A model generated the notes under the pieces. It saw nothing but the letters and a program-made list of their open reading frames with translations. It did no database searches and was not told where the DNA came from. This document shows, one piece after another, positions 47,630-56,054 of a DNA stretch of 64,000 nucleotides. Position 1 is the first letter of the stretch. Each line of letters begins with the position of its first letter. The translations under genes were made by a program, and so were the position numbers. The stretch is from Rhodovibrio salinarum DSM 9154. Its GTDB lineage: Bacteria; Pseudomonadota; Alphaproteobacteria; Kiloniellales; Rhodovibrionaceae. Location of the stretch: contig NZ_KI911559.1 in the NCBI RefSeq assembly GCF_000515255.1, forward strand, positions 592,149-656,148, given 5' to 3'.

Positions 47630-48145
47630 TCAGTCTGTCGGCCGCACGGCGCACATCCGCTGCACGCGCGTTGGCTCGGGGCGATGAAGCGTGCGGTCTT
47701 CGTAGGCGACGACGGTGAGCGTGTCGCGCACTGCGTCCAGCAGTTCGCCGGGTTTCAACAGGAAGTCGGGATTGGTCGGCCGGCCCAGGCGTTCCTGGCC
47801 CTGGGCGAAGGTCTCATACAGCAGCACGCCGCCTGGCCGGACGGCGGTGATCAGCGCGGGCAGCAGCGGGCGATAGAGATAGTTGGTGACGACCACGCCC
47901 GCGAAGCCGCGTTCGGCCAGCGGGAAGGGGCGGCCGTCTTCCAGATCCGCCTCGATCGTCTCCACGCCGTCCTGACCGGCCAGGTCAGCGATCCCGGACA
48001 GGTCGCGGTCGACCAGCGTGATCGGATGGCCGCGGGCACGAAAAAGCCGCCCATGACGCCCCCGGCCGCAGGCAAGGTCGAGCACCGGTCCCGCCGGCAC
48101 GTGACCGGCGAAGCGGCTGACCCAATCCGACGGCAGGGACGGCAC
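47630..48145 (-). CDS. small SAM-dependent methyltransferase
   Basis: A 171-residue class I methyltransferase. Motif I is VLDLACGRGRHGRLF and the acidic D of motif II is in TLVDRDLSG. FAGVVVTNYLYRPLLPALI and RPGGVLLYETFA follow. It resembles TehB-like enzymes; the substrate is not known. The start is a GTG at 48145 with a poor ribosome site, so the true start may differ. It follows ialB by 45 bases on the same strand. Confidence 0.8.
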   Translation of the reverse strand: MPSLPSDWVSRFAGHVPAGPVLDLACGRGRHGRLFRARGHPITLVDRDLSGIADLAGQDGVETIEADLEDGRPFPLAERGFAGVVVTNYLYRPLLPALITAVRPGGVLLYETFAQGQERLGRPTNPDFLLKPGELLDAVRDTLTVVAYEDRTLHRPEPTRVQRMCAVRPTD

Positions 48146-48190
48146 GGGCGGCCTGCGCGAGTCTGACTCGGCGAAACGACGTTGACGACG

Positions 48191-48802
48191 TTACGACGAC
48201 AACGCGTTGTAGGCGTCGGTGAAGCCAAGCAGGCTGGCCGGGACGGTGCGTGTGTTGCCGCGTTGACCGGTCAGGGTGACCTGCAAGCGCCGGCCCTGCT
48301 TCATCGCGCTCAACATGCCGTCGGAAATTTGCATGCGGGCGACGCAGCCGCGCTGAACGCAGGAGACGTAGGCCGCTTGGCCCAGCTGGTTGCCGTCGAC
48401 CGCGACGGTCAGGGGCGCCTGCAGGTTGACGCCGAGCGGCACGATGAAGTTGACGATCGGCCCCTGCTGCGGCGTGCGGGCGACGATGACCTGCATGATC
48501 TCCTGCTGGTTCTCGCTGTTACGCACGCCCTGGCCCATTCGGCACGGCCCGGTCTGGCCGTTCTGTTGGCGGCACTGGACGACCCAGTCGTCGTAGCTCG
48601 TGCTTTCGATGTTGGGCTGCTGACCCTGTTGGCCCTGGGTTTGCCCTTGGTTCTGCTGGGTTTGCAGACCGCCGCCCTGCTGCTGGTCCAGCTGGGTTTC
48701 CAGTCCGCCATCCTGGGCGCTGGCGGTCGGGATGCCCATCGGCGTGGCGAGGGCGATGGCAAGCGCCGCCGCACAGCTTGCGAGCGTCTTGGTCAGCGAC
48801 AT
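48191..48802 (-). CDS. invasion-associated locus B (IalB) family protein
   Basis: A 203-residue secreted protein. Signal peptide: TLASCAAALAIALATPMG then a cleavage site near TASAQD. A glutamine/glycine-rich low-complexity part (residues 30-64) leads into the IalB domain, with DDWVVQCRQQ, PCRMGQGVRN and four cysteines that suggest two disulfides (CRQQ..CRMG and VSCVQRGCVARM). IalB was named in Bartonella, but the family is widespread in free-living alphaproteobacteria; no virulence role is implied. Confidence 0.88.
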   Translation of the reverse strand: MSLTKTLASCAAALAIALATPMGIPTASAQDGGLETQLDQQQGGGLQTQQNQGQTQGQQGQQPNIESTSYDDWVVQCRQQNGQTGPCRMGQGVRNSENQQEIMQVIVARTPQQGPIVNFIVPLGVNLQAPLTVAVDGNQLGQAAYVSCVQRGCVARMQISDGMLSAMKQGRRLQVTLTGQRGNTRTVPASLLGFTDAYNALSS

Positions 48803-48960
48803 GGTGTCCCTTCTCGGCTGTCTCTTCGCGGTTAGGTGTGTTGGTCCGTCGTGCCGACGCGGCCGGCTGATGAGCAGTCGCGGGCGTACGCGGCTTCGCG
48901 CCGTCGCCACACACTTTGTGTTGGCAGGCGCGGGAATCCAAGGGGCACGGGGCTGCCGCG

Positions 48961-49764
48961 TCAACCGCCGGCCGGTTTTTCGGCCAGGATCATGTAGTTG
49001 ACATCGCTATCCCGGGCCGTGTGCCAGCCTGTCAGCGGATCGAACGCGACGCCAGCCACCTCGGCCATCCGCAGGCCGCCGGCGCGCAGACCGCGGGCGG
49101 CTTCCGACGGTTTGACGAACCGCCGCCAATCGTGGGTGCCGCGCGGCAGCCAGCCCAGCAGGTATTCCGCGCCGACCTTGGCCAACAGGAAGGACTTCGC
49201 CGTGCGGTTGACGCTGGAGACGACGGCCAGTCCGCCAGGGCGTACCAACCGGCCGCAGGTCGCCAGGAAGGTGTCGACATCGGGCACATGCTCGATCACT
49301 TCCATGATCGTCACCGCGTCGAACTGCTGGCCGGTTTCGGCCAGGGCTTCCACCGTGCCGATCCGGTAGTCGATCGCCAGGCCCTGCATTTCCGCGTGCG
49401 CCTTGCCGGTCTTGACCGCTTCGGCCGATGCGTCGATGCCGGTGACCCGCGCGCCCAGGCGGGCCAGCGGCTCCGCCAGAAGCCCGGCGCCGCAGCCGAC
49501 GTCCAGGATAGAGATGCCTGCCAATGGCTGCAGCGATTCGCCCGGGGCTTGTGTCTGGGTCAACCGGGTGGCCAGTCGGTCGCGAATGTAGCCGACCCGC
49601 ACAGGGTTGAGGGCGTGCAGCGGTTTCATATCGCCCTCGGGGTCCCACCAGCTTTCCGCCATGCGGGCGAACTTGCCGATTTCTTGAGGGTCGACGCTGA
49701 CGCCTTCGACGCGCGCTGGCGGCGGTGTGGCGGGGTCGGCGGCCGCGGTAGGCGGCTGGTCCAT
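48961..49764 (-). CDS. ubiG: ubiquinone biosynthesis O-methyltransferase
   Basis: A 267-residue SAM enzyme that does the two O-methylations in ubiquinone synthesis. KFARMAESWWDPEGDMKPLH is the family's N-terminal signature. SAM motif I is ILDVGCGAGLLAEPLA. MEVIEHVPD and RGTHDWRRFVKPSE are also characteristic. The ATG at 49764 is preceded by a proline/alanine-rich short extension. It is divergent from lysC with 245 bases between, a conserved alphaproteobacterial arrangement. Confidence 0.96.
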   Translation of the reverse strand: MDQPPTAAADPATPPPARVEGVSVDPQEIGKFARMAESWWDPEGDMKPLHALNPVRVGYIRDRLATRLTQTQAPGESLQPLAGISILDVGCGAGLLAEPLARLGARVTGIDASAEAVKTGKAHAEMQGLAIDYRIGTVEALAETGQQFDAVTIMEVIEHVPDVDTFLATCGRLVRPGGLAVVSSVNRTAKSFLLAKVGAEYLLGWLPRGTHDWRRFVKPSEAARGLRAGGLRMAEVAGVAFDPLTGWHTARDSDVNYMILAEKPAGG

Positions 49765-50009
49765 GGACGCTTGGCTCCTTAGCGACGCGGGGAGAGATTT
49801 CGCGCAATGTGCGCGGACTGCGGCGCGATTTCTTGCGCTGCGAAGCGCGTGTAGAGTATGGGTGGCCGCTGTGCGAGGGGCAACCTCGGCGCGGCACCTG
49901 GCCGCTGCCATGCTCCTTGACCGCCCCGCCTTGAGCCATGGCGGCGCGCCTTTCGGCCGTCCGCCATCGCCCCACCGCCTCTAGATTCACCCCACGGCCA
50001 GGAGCGCCC

Positions 50010-51230
50010 ATGGCCCGCATCGTGATGAAGTTCGGCGGCACCTCCGTCGCCAATGTCGAGCGCATCAAGAAGGTCGCCGAGCGGGTCAAGGCGGAGGTCG
50101 ACGCGGGCAACGAGGTCGGTCTGGTCGTCTCCGCCATGTCCGGGGTCACCAACGAGCTGGTCGGCTACGTCCGCGACACCTCGAAGCTGTACGATGCCCG
50201 GGAGTACGATACGGTCGTCTCCGCGGGCGAGCAGATCACCTGCGGCTTGGCGGCGATCGCGCTGCAGGAAATCGGCGTTTCCGCGCGCTCCTGGCTGGGC
50301 TGGCAGGTGCCGATCCTGACCGACGATGCCCACGGCAGCGCGCGCATCCAACGCATCGAGGGCGAGGAGATCGTCCGCCGCATGGGCGAGGGTCAGGTGG
50401 CGGTCTTCGCCGGCTTCCAGGGCGTGGACGAGACCAACCGGATCGCGACCCTGGGGCGCGGCGGCTCCGACACGTCGGCCGTGGCGATCGCCGCTGCGCT
50501 GGGCGCGGAGCGCTGCGACATCTATACCGACGTCGACGGGATCTACACCACCGATCCGCGCATCGTGACCAAGGCGCGGAAGCTGGATAGGATCACCTAC
50601 GAGGAGATGCTGGAACTGGCCAGCCAGGGCGCGAAGGTGCTGCAGACCCGCGCCGTGGAAATGGCGATGAAGCACCATGTGCGCGTGCAGGTGCTCTCCA
50701 GCTTCGAAGACAAGCCGGGCTCTCTCATCGTGGACGAGGACGAGATCGTGGAACAGGAAGTCGTCAGCGGGATCGCCTACAGCCGGGACGAATCCAAGAT
50801 CACCCTGACCCGCGTTCCCGACGAGCCGGGCTCGGCGGCGCAGGTGTTCGGTTCGCTCGCCAAGCAGCACATCAACGTCGACATGATTGTCCAGAACGTG
50901 TCGCCCGAGGGCGGCTACACCGACCTCACCTTCACGGTGGGCAAGGACGATTATGATCGGACCATCAAGCTGCTGCAGGATAAGGATTCCGGGTTCGCCT
51001 ACGACGAGCTGGTGCCCGACACCAACGTGGTGAAGATTTCGGTGATCGGCGTGGGCATGCGTTCGCACGCCGGTGTCGCCAGCACCATGTTCGAGACGCT
51101 GTCGGAAAAGGGCATTAATATCCAAGTGATCTCGACATCCGAGATCAAGGTGTCCGTCTTGATCGCCGAGGAATACACCGAGCTCGCGTTGCGCGCGCTG
51201 CACACGGCCTATGGTCTGGACACCGAGTAA
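50010..51230 (+). CDS. lysC: aspartate kinase
   Basis: A 406-residue single-function kinase that makes aspartyl phosphate, the first step to lysine, threonine, methionine and diaminopimelate. It opens MARIVMKFGGTSVANVERI; FAGFQGVDETNRIATLGRGG (in part) and TDVDGIYTTDPRIV are family motifs. Two C-terminal ACT domains bind lysine/threonine (residues from about 260). CAGGAGCG is the ribosome site. CTAGATTC at 49981-49988 may be the promoter -10. Confidence 0.98.
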   Translation: MARIVMKFGGTSVANVERIKKVAERVKAEVDAGNEVGLVVSAMSGVTNELVGYVRDTSKLYDAREYDTVVSAGEQITCGLAAIALQEIGVSARSWLGWQVPILTDDAHGSARIQRIEGEEIVRRMGEGQVAVFAGFQGVDETNRIATLGRGGSDTSAVAIAAALGAERCDIYTDVDGIYTTDPRIVTKARKLDRITYEEMLELASQGAKVLQTRAVEMAMKHHVRVQVLSSFEDKPGSLIVDEDEIVEQEVVSGIAYSRDESKITLTRVPDEPGSAAQVFGSLAKQHINVDMIVQNVSPEGGYTDLTFTVGKDDYDRTIKLLQDKDSGFAYDELVPDTNVVKISVIGVGMRSHAGVASTMFETLSEKGINIQVISTSEIKVSVLIAEEYTELALRALHTAYGLDTE

Positions 51231-51293
51231 CCGCGAAGGCCTGGTGCAATGATCGGCTTTCCCTGCCACCCCGTTCCCACAGGCTAGTCTGGG

Positions 51294-53570
51294 ATGACGC
51301 AACAGGTCCTCGGCTGGGCCGGCTCCCGTCGGCTGCTGCGGGTCCTGCGCGACATCATGAAGGGCGGCGGCACGGCCCAGGAGCGCCTGGACCAAGTCGT
51401 CCGCTTGATCGCGCAGGACATGGTGGCCGAGGTGTGTTCGGTCTACGTCATGCGCGCGGGCGAGGTGTTGGAGCTATTCGGCACCGAAGGCCTGAAGCCG
51501 GAAGCGGTGCATACCACCCGCCTGCGCAACGGCGAGGGCCTGGTCGGCAACATCGCCTTGCACGCCCGGCCGTTACGCCTGGCCGACGCGCAGAACCATC
51601 CCGACTTCGCCTATCGCCCGGAAACCGGCGAGGACCCGTTCCAGTCCCTGATGGGCGTGCCCATCCTACGGGATGGCCGCGTGCTCGGCGTACTGGTGAT
51701 CCAGAACGTCACCCAGCGCAACTACGCCGAAGAAGAACTGGAGACCCTCGAGACGGTCGCCATGGTGCTGGCCGAGCTGGTCGCCTCCGGCGAGCTGGTG
51801 TCGACCGAGGAATCGCACTCGGACACCGCCGCGCTGCTGCCGGTGCGGTTGCCTGCGATCGTGCTCAACGAAGGGCTCGGGCTGGGGCGTGTGGTGCTGC
51901 ACGAGCGTGGCATCGTGATCCGCCAGACGGTCGCCGAGGACCCAGAGGCCGAGCACATCCGTCTGCGCGCGGCCGTGGCGGAGATGCACAGCGCGCTCGA
52001 CGAGCTGATGCGCCAGGCGAGCTTTGCCTCGACAGGCGGCGAGCACGAGGAGGTGCTCGCCAGCTACCGCATGTTTGCCGAGGACCGCGGCTGGCTGAAC
52101 CGAATCCGGGAGGCCGTCAACGGCGGCCTGACCGCCGAGGCCGCGGTGCAGAAGGTGCAGAACGACACCCGCGCCCGCATGGCGGAGGTCCGCGATCCCT
52201 ATATCCGTGAACGGCTGAGCGACCTGGACGACCTTGCCAACCGGTTGCTGCATCACCTGACCGGCGGCAATGACAGCGGCCCGCTGGGTGACCAGCTGCC
52301 GGACGATATCGTGCTGCTCGCGCGCACACTGGGCCCGGCGGAGCTGCTGGATTACGACCGCGAGCGGCTGCGGGCGGTGGTGCTGGAGGAGGGCTCGCCG
52401 ACCGCGCACGTGGCGGTTGTCGCGCGGGCGCTGGACATTCCGGTGCTGGGCCGTTGCCGGGGGGCGCTTGCGGAGGCCCGGGCGGGCGACGAGGCGCTGG
52501 TCGACGGCGATACCGGGCAGCTCCTGCTGCGTCCGGCGGAAAGCGTACGCGACACCTTCGCGGAGAGTATGGCTGCGCGCGCCCGGCGCAGCGCGCTCTA
52601 CGCCGAGACGCGTGATCTGCCGCCGGTGACCCGGGACGGCACGCGGATCAACCTGTTCATGAACGCCGGCTTGCTGGTCGACCTGCCGCAACTCGCGGAA
52701 TCGGGGGCCGATGGTATCGGCCTGTACCGCACCGAGGTCCCCTTCATGGTCCGCCGGGAGTTCCCGGACGTTGCCGCGCAGACCCGTCTGTATGGCCGGG
52801 TGCTGGAGCAGACCGGGGATAAGCCGGTGGTGTTCCGCACCCTTGATGTCGGCGGCGACAAGGCGCTGCCCTACTGGCGCGGCAACGACGAGGAAAATCC
52901 CGCCATGGGGTGGCGGGCGCTCCGCATCGGCTTGGATCGGCCCGTCATCCTGCGCCAGCAGCTGCGCGCGTTGATTCGCGCGGCCGCTGGCCGGGAGTTG
53001 CGCGTCATGTTCCCGATGGTGACCGCGGTCGCCGAGTTGGAGCGGGCGCGCGACCTGGTCGAGTTGGAGCGGGCGCGCGCCCAGAGCCTCGGCGAGGATT
53101 TGCCGAGCACGATCCGGGTCGGTGCGATGATGGAGGTGCCGGCCCTGCTCTGGCAGCTGCCACAGTTGTTGGCGGTGACGGACTTCATCGCGGTCGGCAG
53201 CAACGACCTGTTCCAGTACGTGTTTGCCAGCGATCGCGGCAACCCGAGGCTGGCGCGGCGATACGATCCGCTGTCGCCGCCGGGCTTGCGTTTGCTGTTG
53301 TCCCTGGCGGACGAAGCGCGCAAGGCTGGCGTCGACGTCTCTGTGTGCGGCGAAATGGCGGGGCAACCGCTGGACGCGTTGGCATTGATCGGCTGTGGGC
53401 TGCGCAACCTGTCGATGGCGCCGCGGGCGGTGCCGGCGGTGCGCGCGACCGTGCGCAGTGTCGATCTGCCGCCGCTTGCCCGGCTGATGCGGGAGTTGGC
53501 GGAGGCGCGCGATCACAGTGTGCGCGAGCGTCTGCGTGGTTACGCCCGCGACCGGGGGATTGCGATCTAA
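51294..53570 (+). CDS. ptsP: nitrogen-PTS phosphoenolpyruvate phosphotransferase (EI-Ntr)
   Basis: A 758-residue protein. An N-terminal GAF domain (residues 10-165) senses small molecules such as glutamine or 2-oxoglutarate in relatives. The EI part follows: PEP-utiliser N domain, the phospho-histidine H372 in EGSPTAHVAVVARAL, and the PEP-binding barrel with DGIGLYRTE, RTLDVGGDKALPY and SVCGEMAGQP. It starts the phosphorelay to NPr and EIIA-Ntr. A 9-residue in-frame duplication (ELERARDLV/ELERARAQS) lies near residue 585. It follows lysC by 63 bases. Confidence 0.96.
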   Translation: MTQQVLGWAGSRRLLRVLRDIMKGGGTAQERLDQVVRLIAQDMVAEVCSVYVMRAGEVLELFGTEGLKPEAVHTTRLRNGEGLVGNIALHARPLRLADAQNHPDFAYRPETGEDPFQSLMGVPILRDGRVLGVLVIQNVTQRNYAEEELETLETVAMVLAELVASGELVSTEESHSDTAALLPVRLPAIVLNEGLGLGRVVLHERGIVIRQTVAEDPEAEHIRLRAAVAEMHSALDELMRQASFASTGGEHEEVLASYRMFAEDRGWLNRIREAVNGGLTAEAAVQKVQNDTRARMAEVRDPYIRERLSDLDDLANRLLHHLTGGNDSGPLGDQLPDDIVLLARTLGPAELLDYDRERLRAVVLEEGSPTAHVAVVARALDIPVLGRCRGALAEARAGDEALVDGDTGQLLLRPAESVRDTFAESMAARARRSALYAETRDLPPVTRDGTRINLFMNAGLLVDLPQLAESGADGIGLYRTEVPFMVRREFPDVAAQTRLYGRVLEQTGDKPVVFRTLDVGGDKALPYWRGNDEENPAMGWRALRIGLDRPVILRQQLRALIRAAAGRELRVMFPMVTAVAELERARDLVELERARAQSLGEDLPSTIRVGAMMEVPALLWQLPQLLAVTDFIAVGSNDLFQYVFASDRGNPRLARRYDPLSPPGLRLLLSLADEARKAGVDVSVCGEMAGQPLDALALIGCGLRNLSMAPRAVPAVRATVRSVDLPPLARLMRELAEARDHSVRERLRGYARDRGIAI

Positions 53571-53893
53571 CGCTCTTGCACGCACCGCTGTCGCGACCGA
53601 CAACTAACTCTCGGCAGCAACCTCCCCGAAGGGGCACACCCCGTCGCTACGAGTGTAGGGAGCACAAGGGACTCGCGTTGAGCCGCTTAGAGGATTAGCT
53701 TTTGTGATGGTGGATCGAATGGATGAGCGTCGCGGTTCGGTCGTGCGTCCTGAGCTATGGTTACTTCTTTTTGTCGGTGTTAACGATTTTGCAGATAATC
53801 AGGCTTCATCGTGACAGTTGTGCATACTGTCTTGTGCATCTTGCGCGTAATCCGTATGTGCCTTGGAGGGCCGCCAAACGGCGGTGATATGCC
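53571..53893 (+). other. ptsP-PAS gene intergenic region
   Basis: 323 bases without a clear gene. A short stem CCCC-GAA-GGGG just after ptsP may help end transcription. Toward the PAS gene the DNA is A/T-richer. It holds two direct TTGTGCAT copies (53818-53825 and 53832-53839) and a stem GACAGT/ACTGTC (53813-53818 with 53826-53831). These could be operator or leader elements. Confidence 0.35.
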
Positions 53894-54364
53894 GTGATAC
53901 GTGCCGAGGTCCAGTCTGTGCGGACGATCCCCGATTTGAAGATGGATGGCCTCGCGTTTTTCGAGCGCTGGTGGCAGCGCGCACGGGGGCGCCGCCGTCT
54001 TCCACCGGTTTCCGCGATCGATCCGAGCAGCTTTCCCAAGGCCTTGCCGACGATCTTTCTGCTGGATGGCGAGACGGTGGAGACGCTCCGGGTTCGGCTT
54101 GCCGGAACCTTTTACCGAGAGCTGTACGACCGCGAGGTCACGGGCGAATATCTTGCCAGCCTGATTCCGTTCGCCGAGCGCCCCGATATCTACGATGAGT
54201 TCGATGCCTGTCTCCGCAAAGGCCGGCCAGCGTATCACGATGGGACGGTGACTTGGCGTGGTCACGGCGCCAAACTCGCCTATCGGCGGATTCTGCTGCC
54301 TTTCGGCGAGTCTGGGAAAGTCCGTCGGATCATGGGCTTCGCCGAATTCAAGATGGATACCTGA
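53894..54364 (+). CDS. PAS-domain (PAS_5-like) protein
   Basis: A 156-residue protein with a single PAS-like domain: WWQRARGRRRLPPVSAIDP, FLLDGETVETLRVRLAGT, GEYLASLIPFAER and YRRILLPFGESGKVRRIMGF. The form matches the alphaproteobacterial PAS_5 family (PF07310), with no linked output domain. The start is uncertain: GTG at 53894 or an ATG at 53942. Ligand and partner unknown. It stands alone between ptsP and a GNAT-like gene. Confidence 0.7.
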   Translation: MIRAEVQSVRTIPDLKMDGLAFFERWWQRARGRRRLPPVSAIDPSSFPKALPTIFLLDGETVETLRVRLAGTFYRELYDREVTGEYLASLIPFAERPDIYDEFDACLRKGRPAYHDGTVTWRGHGAKLAYRRILLPFGESGKVRRIMGFAEFKMDT

Positions 54365-54630
54365 GCGGCCGCGCCCAACGTCCCTAGCCTGAAATTTCTC
54401 TCGCTAAAACAGGCCAATAGCGACCTGCCGGCGCGGTCGTCGGTGTGTTGTGGCGAAGCCGTCGACAGCAATCCGAGCGGTGAGATCATGCAATTTAATG
54501 CACCCGCGTGGGTGTCTGATTCAGAACTGTAAGCGGCGACACGTATTATACTATCAAAAAGGTACTTTTATTAGATTCGCGAGGACAACAAAGCGACAAT
54601 CACGCCCTCAACCAACCTGTGAGGTGTGTG
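54365..54630 (+). promoter_or_regulatory. AT-rich promoter region of the GNAT-like gene
   Basis: The 266-base gap contains a stem CACCC-GCGT-GGGTG (54501-54514) and two overlapping -10-like hexamers, TATTAT (54544-54549) and TATACT (54547-54552). These are followed by an A/T-rich leader of about 80 bases. No good -35 was seen. A promoter here, perhaps activator-dependent, is likely. Confidence 0.4.
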
Positions 54631-55695
54631 ATGTCGCAAGAATTGTCTACACGGCCGATCGAAGACCTGTGGTTCGACGTTGGCGGATATACGGTCCGCC
54701 GGATGACGGCCGGTGAAGCCGGTGAATTGCCCGATGGCTTCCGGGCCGTCTACGGCGACGATTACCTGTCCGAAAAAGTTTACGACGCCGCGACCCTAGC
54801 CGAGACGGTCGCCTCCGGCGATCAGGTGTCGTACCTGGCCCGCGACCCTAAGGGACGGTTGGCCGGCCACATCGCGCTTGCGCGTTCGGCGCCCAACCGC
54901 GCGCTGTGGGAGATGGGGCAGGCGATCGTGCTGCCCGACCATCGCAAGGCCGGCATCTTCCGCTGGTTGTTCCAGGCGGCTTTGAGCCATGCCACGCGGG
55001 ATCCGGGGTGTGTCGGTGTGTTCGCCACCTCCCTGACGAACCATGTCGTCTCGCAGAAGGTCTGTTCGGAAGCGGGCTTTGCCGATGTCGGGCTGGAGAT
55101 CGATTACGTGCCCCGGCGCATGTTGTTGAAGGAAGGCGCGCGCGGGGCCATCGCCACCATCGTGCAGTACTTGCCGGTGCAGGAGGCCGCGCCGCAGGCC
55201 GCCCATGTGCCCATGGGCTATCGTGACTGGGCTGCCCGGCTGCTGACGGCGGTCGGGGAACGTGGGGCCGTGCAGGTGTCGCCTGGCGACGGCCGCTTCA
55301 CCCGCGGAGCTTCGGGCCTGGAGACGATCGACCTGCCGCGTTTCGACATGAGCCGCCTGACCCTCGCGCACGCGGGCGGCGACTTCGCCGAGCGGATCCG
55401 GGCGGAGGAAGAGGTGGCCGAGGCCGCCGGACGACGCACGGTGCAGGTATTGCTGCCGCTGGGTCGGCCCGACGGTGCGGCGGCGTTCGCTTATCTGCGC
55501 CGACGCGGCTACGGCTTCAGCGGTGTGTTGCCCCATTTCCTGGCCGATGGCGGGCATGCCGGTATGCTGTACCGGAGCTTCGACCAGCCGAACCTGGGCG
55601 AGATCCAGGTGTATAGCCCGCGCGCGCAGGTCCTGTTGTCGGATGTGCGGGCGGATTGGGCCGCTCGGGTGGAGCCGGCGATGGCGGCGGCCTGA
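54631..55695 (+). CDS. GNAT-like acyltransferase family protein
   Basis: A 354-residue protein. Residues 15-165 follow the GNAT fold: YTVRRMTAGEAGEL, GHIALARSAPNRALWEMGQA and the acetyl-CoA loop region AIVLPDHRKAGIFRWLFQAA, then SLTNHVVSQKVCSEAGF. The C-terminal half ends in a second GNAT-like piece, RRRGYGFSGVLPHFLADGG. Relatives are poorly characterised and often stand near anti-sigma or signalling genes. The ATG at 54631 has GAGG 8 bases upstream. Substrate unknown. Confidence 0.65.
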   Translation: MSQELSTRPIEDLWFDVGGYTVRRMTAGEAGELPDGFRAVYGDDYLSEKVYDAATLAETVASGDQVSYLARDPKGRLAGHIALARSAPNRALWEMGQAIVLPDHRKAGIFRWLFQAALSHATRDPGCVGVFATSLTNHVVSQKVCSEAGFADVGLEIDYVPRRMLLKEGARGAIATIVQYLPVQEAAPQAAHVPMGYRDWAARLLTAVGERGAVQVSPGDGRFTRGASGLETIDLPRFDMSRLTLAHAGGDFAERIRAEEEVAEAAGRRTVQVLLPLGRPDGAAAFAYLRRRGYGFSGVLPHFLADGGHAGMLYRSFDQPNLGEIQVYSPRAQVLLSDVRADWAARVEPAMAAA

Positions 55696-56054
55696 CGGCT
55701 ACTTGTTGCGCGATCCAAGGGCCGGTTCGATCCCGATTGTGGTCGGCCCCATCCAGCGATGGGTGGGGCCGCGCCGCACCGTCGAGAGCGCGCGGATCGC
55801 CGGCTGCCGGAGTAGGCGATAACATTTGGCGCGCTGTTCGGCCATTTGCTACAAGATGGCGGGCACGCGAGAGTGTGCGCAACGGGGTGGCAAGCGGACG
55901 TGGCGCGACGCCGGGGTCCCCTCCCGGCACGGCGGCTCGCAACACCCGCGAGATCACGCGCGATCGCTAATAAGCGGGCGCGTTCATCGTTTGCAAATCT
56001 ACGCCGCTGCAGGCTTGAGAAAACCGGGGCAGCATCGGGCGAACGTACATCCGC
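55696..56054 (+). other. intergenic region with terminator-like stem
   Basis: 359 bases without a convincing gene. GGCCCCATCC (55745-55754) pairs with GGGTGGGGCC (55761-55770), 10 pairs including one G-U, with a six-base loop; no T run follows. Further on, CGCTAATAAGCG (55966-55977) and an A/T-richer patch may belong to the rodZ promoter. Confidence 0.35.
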
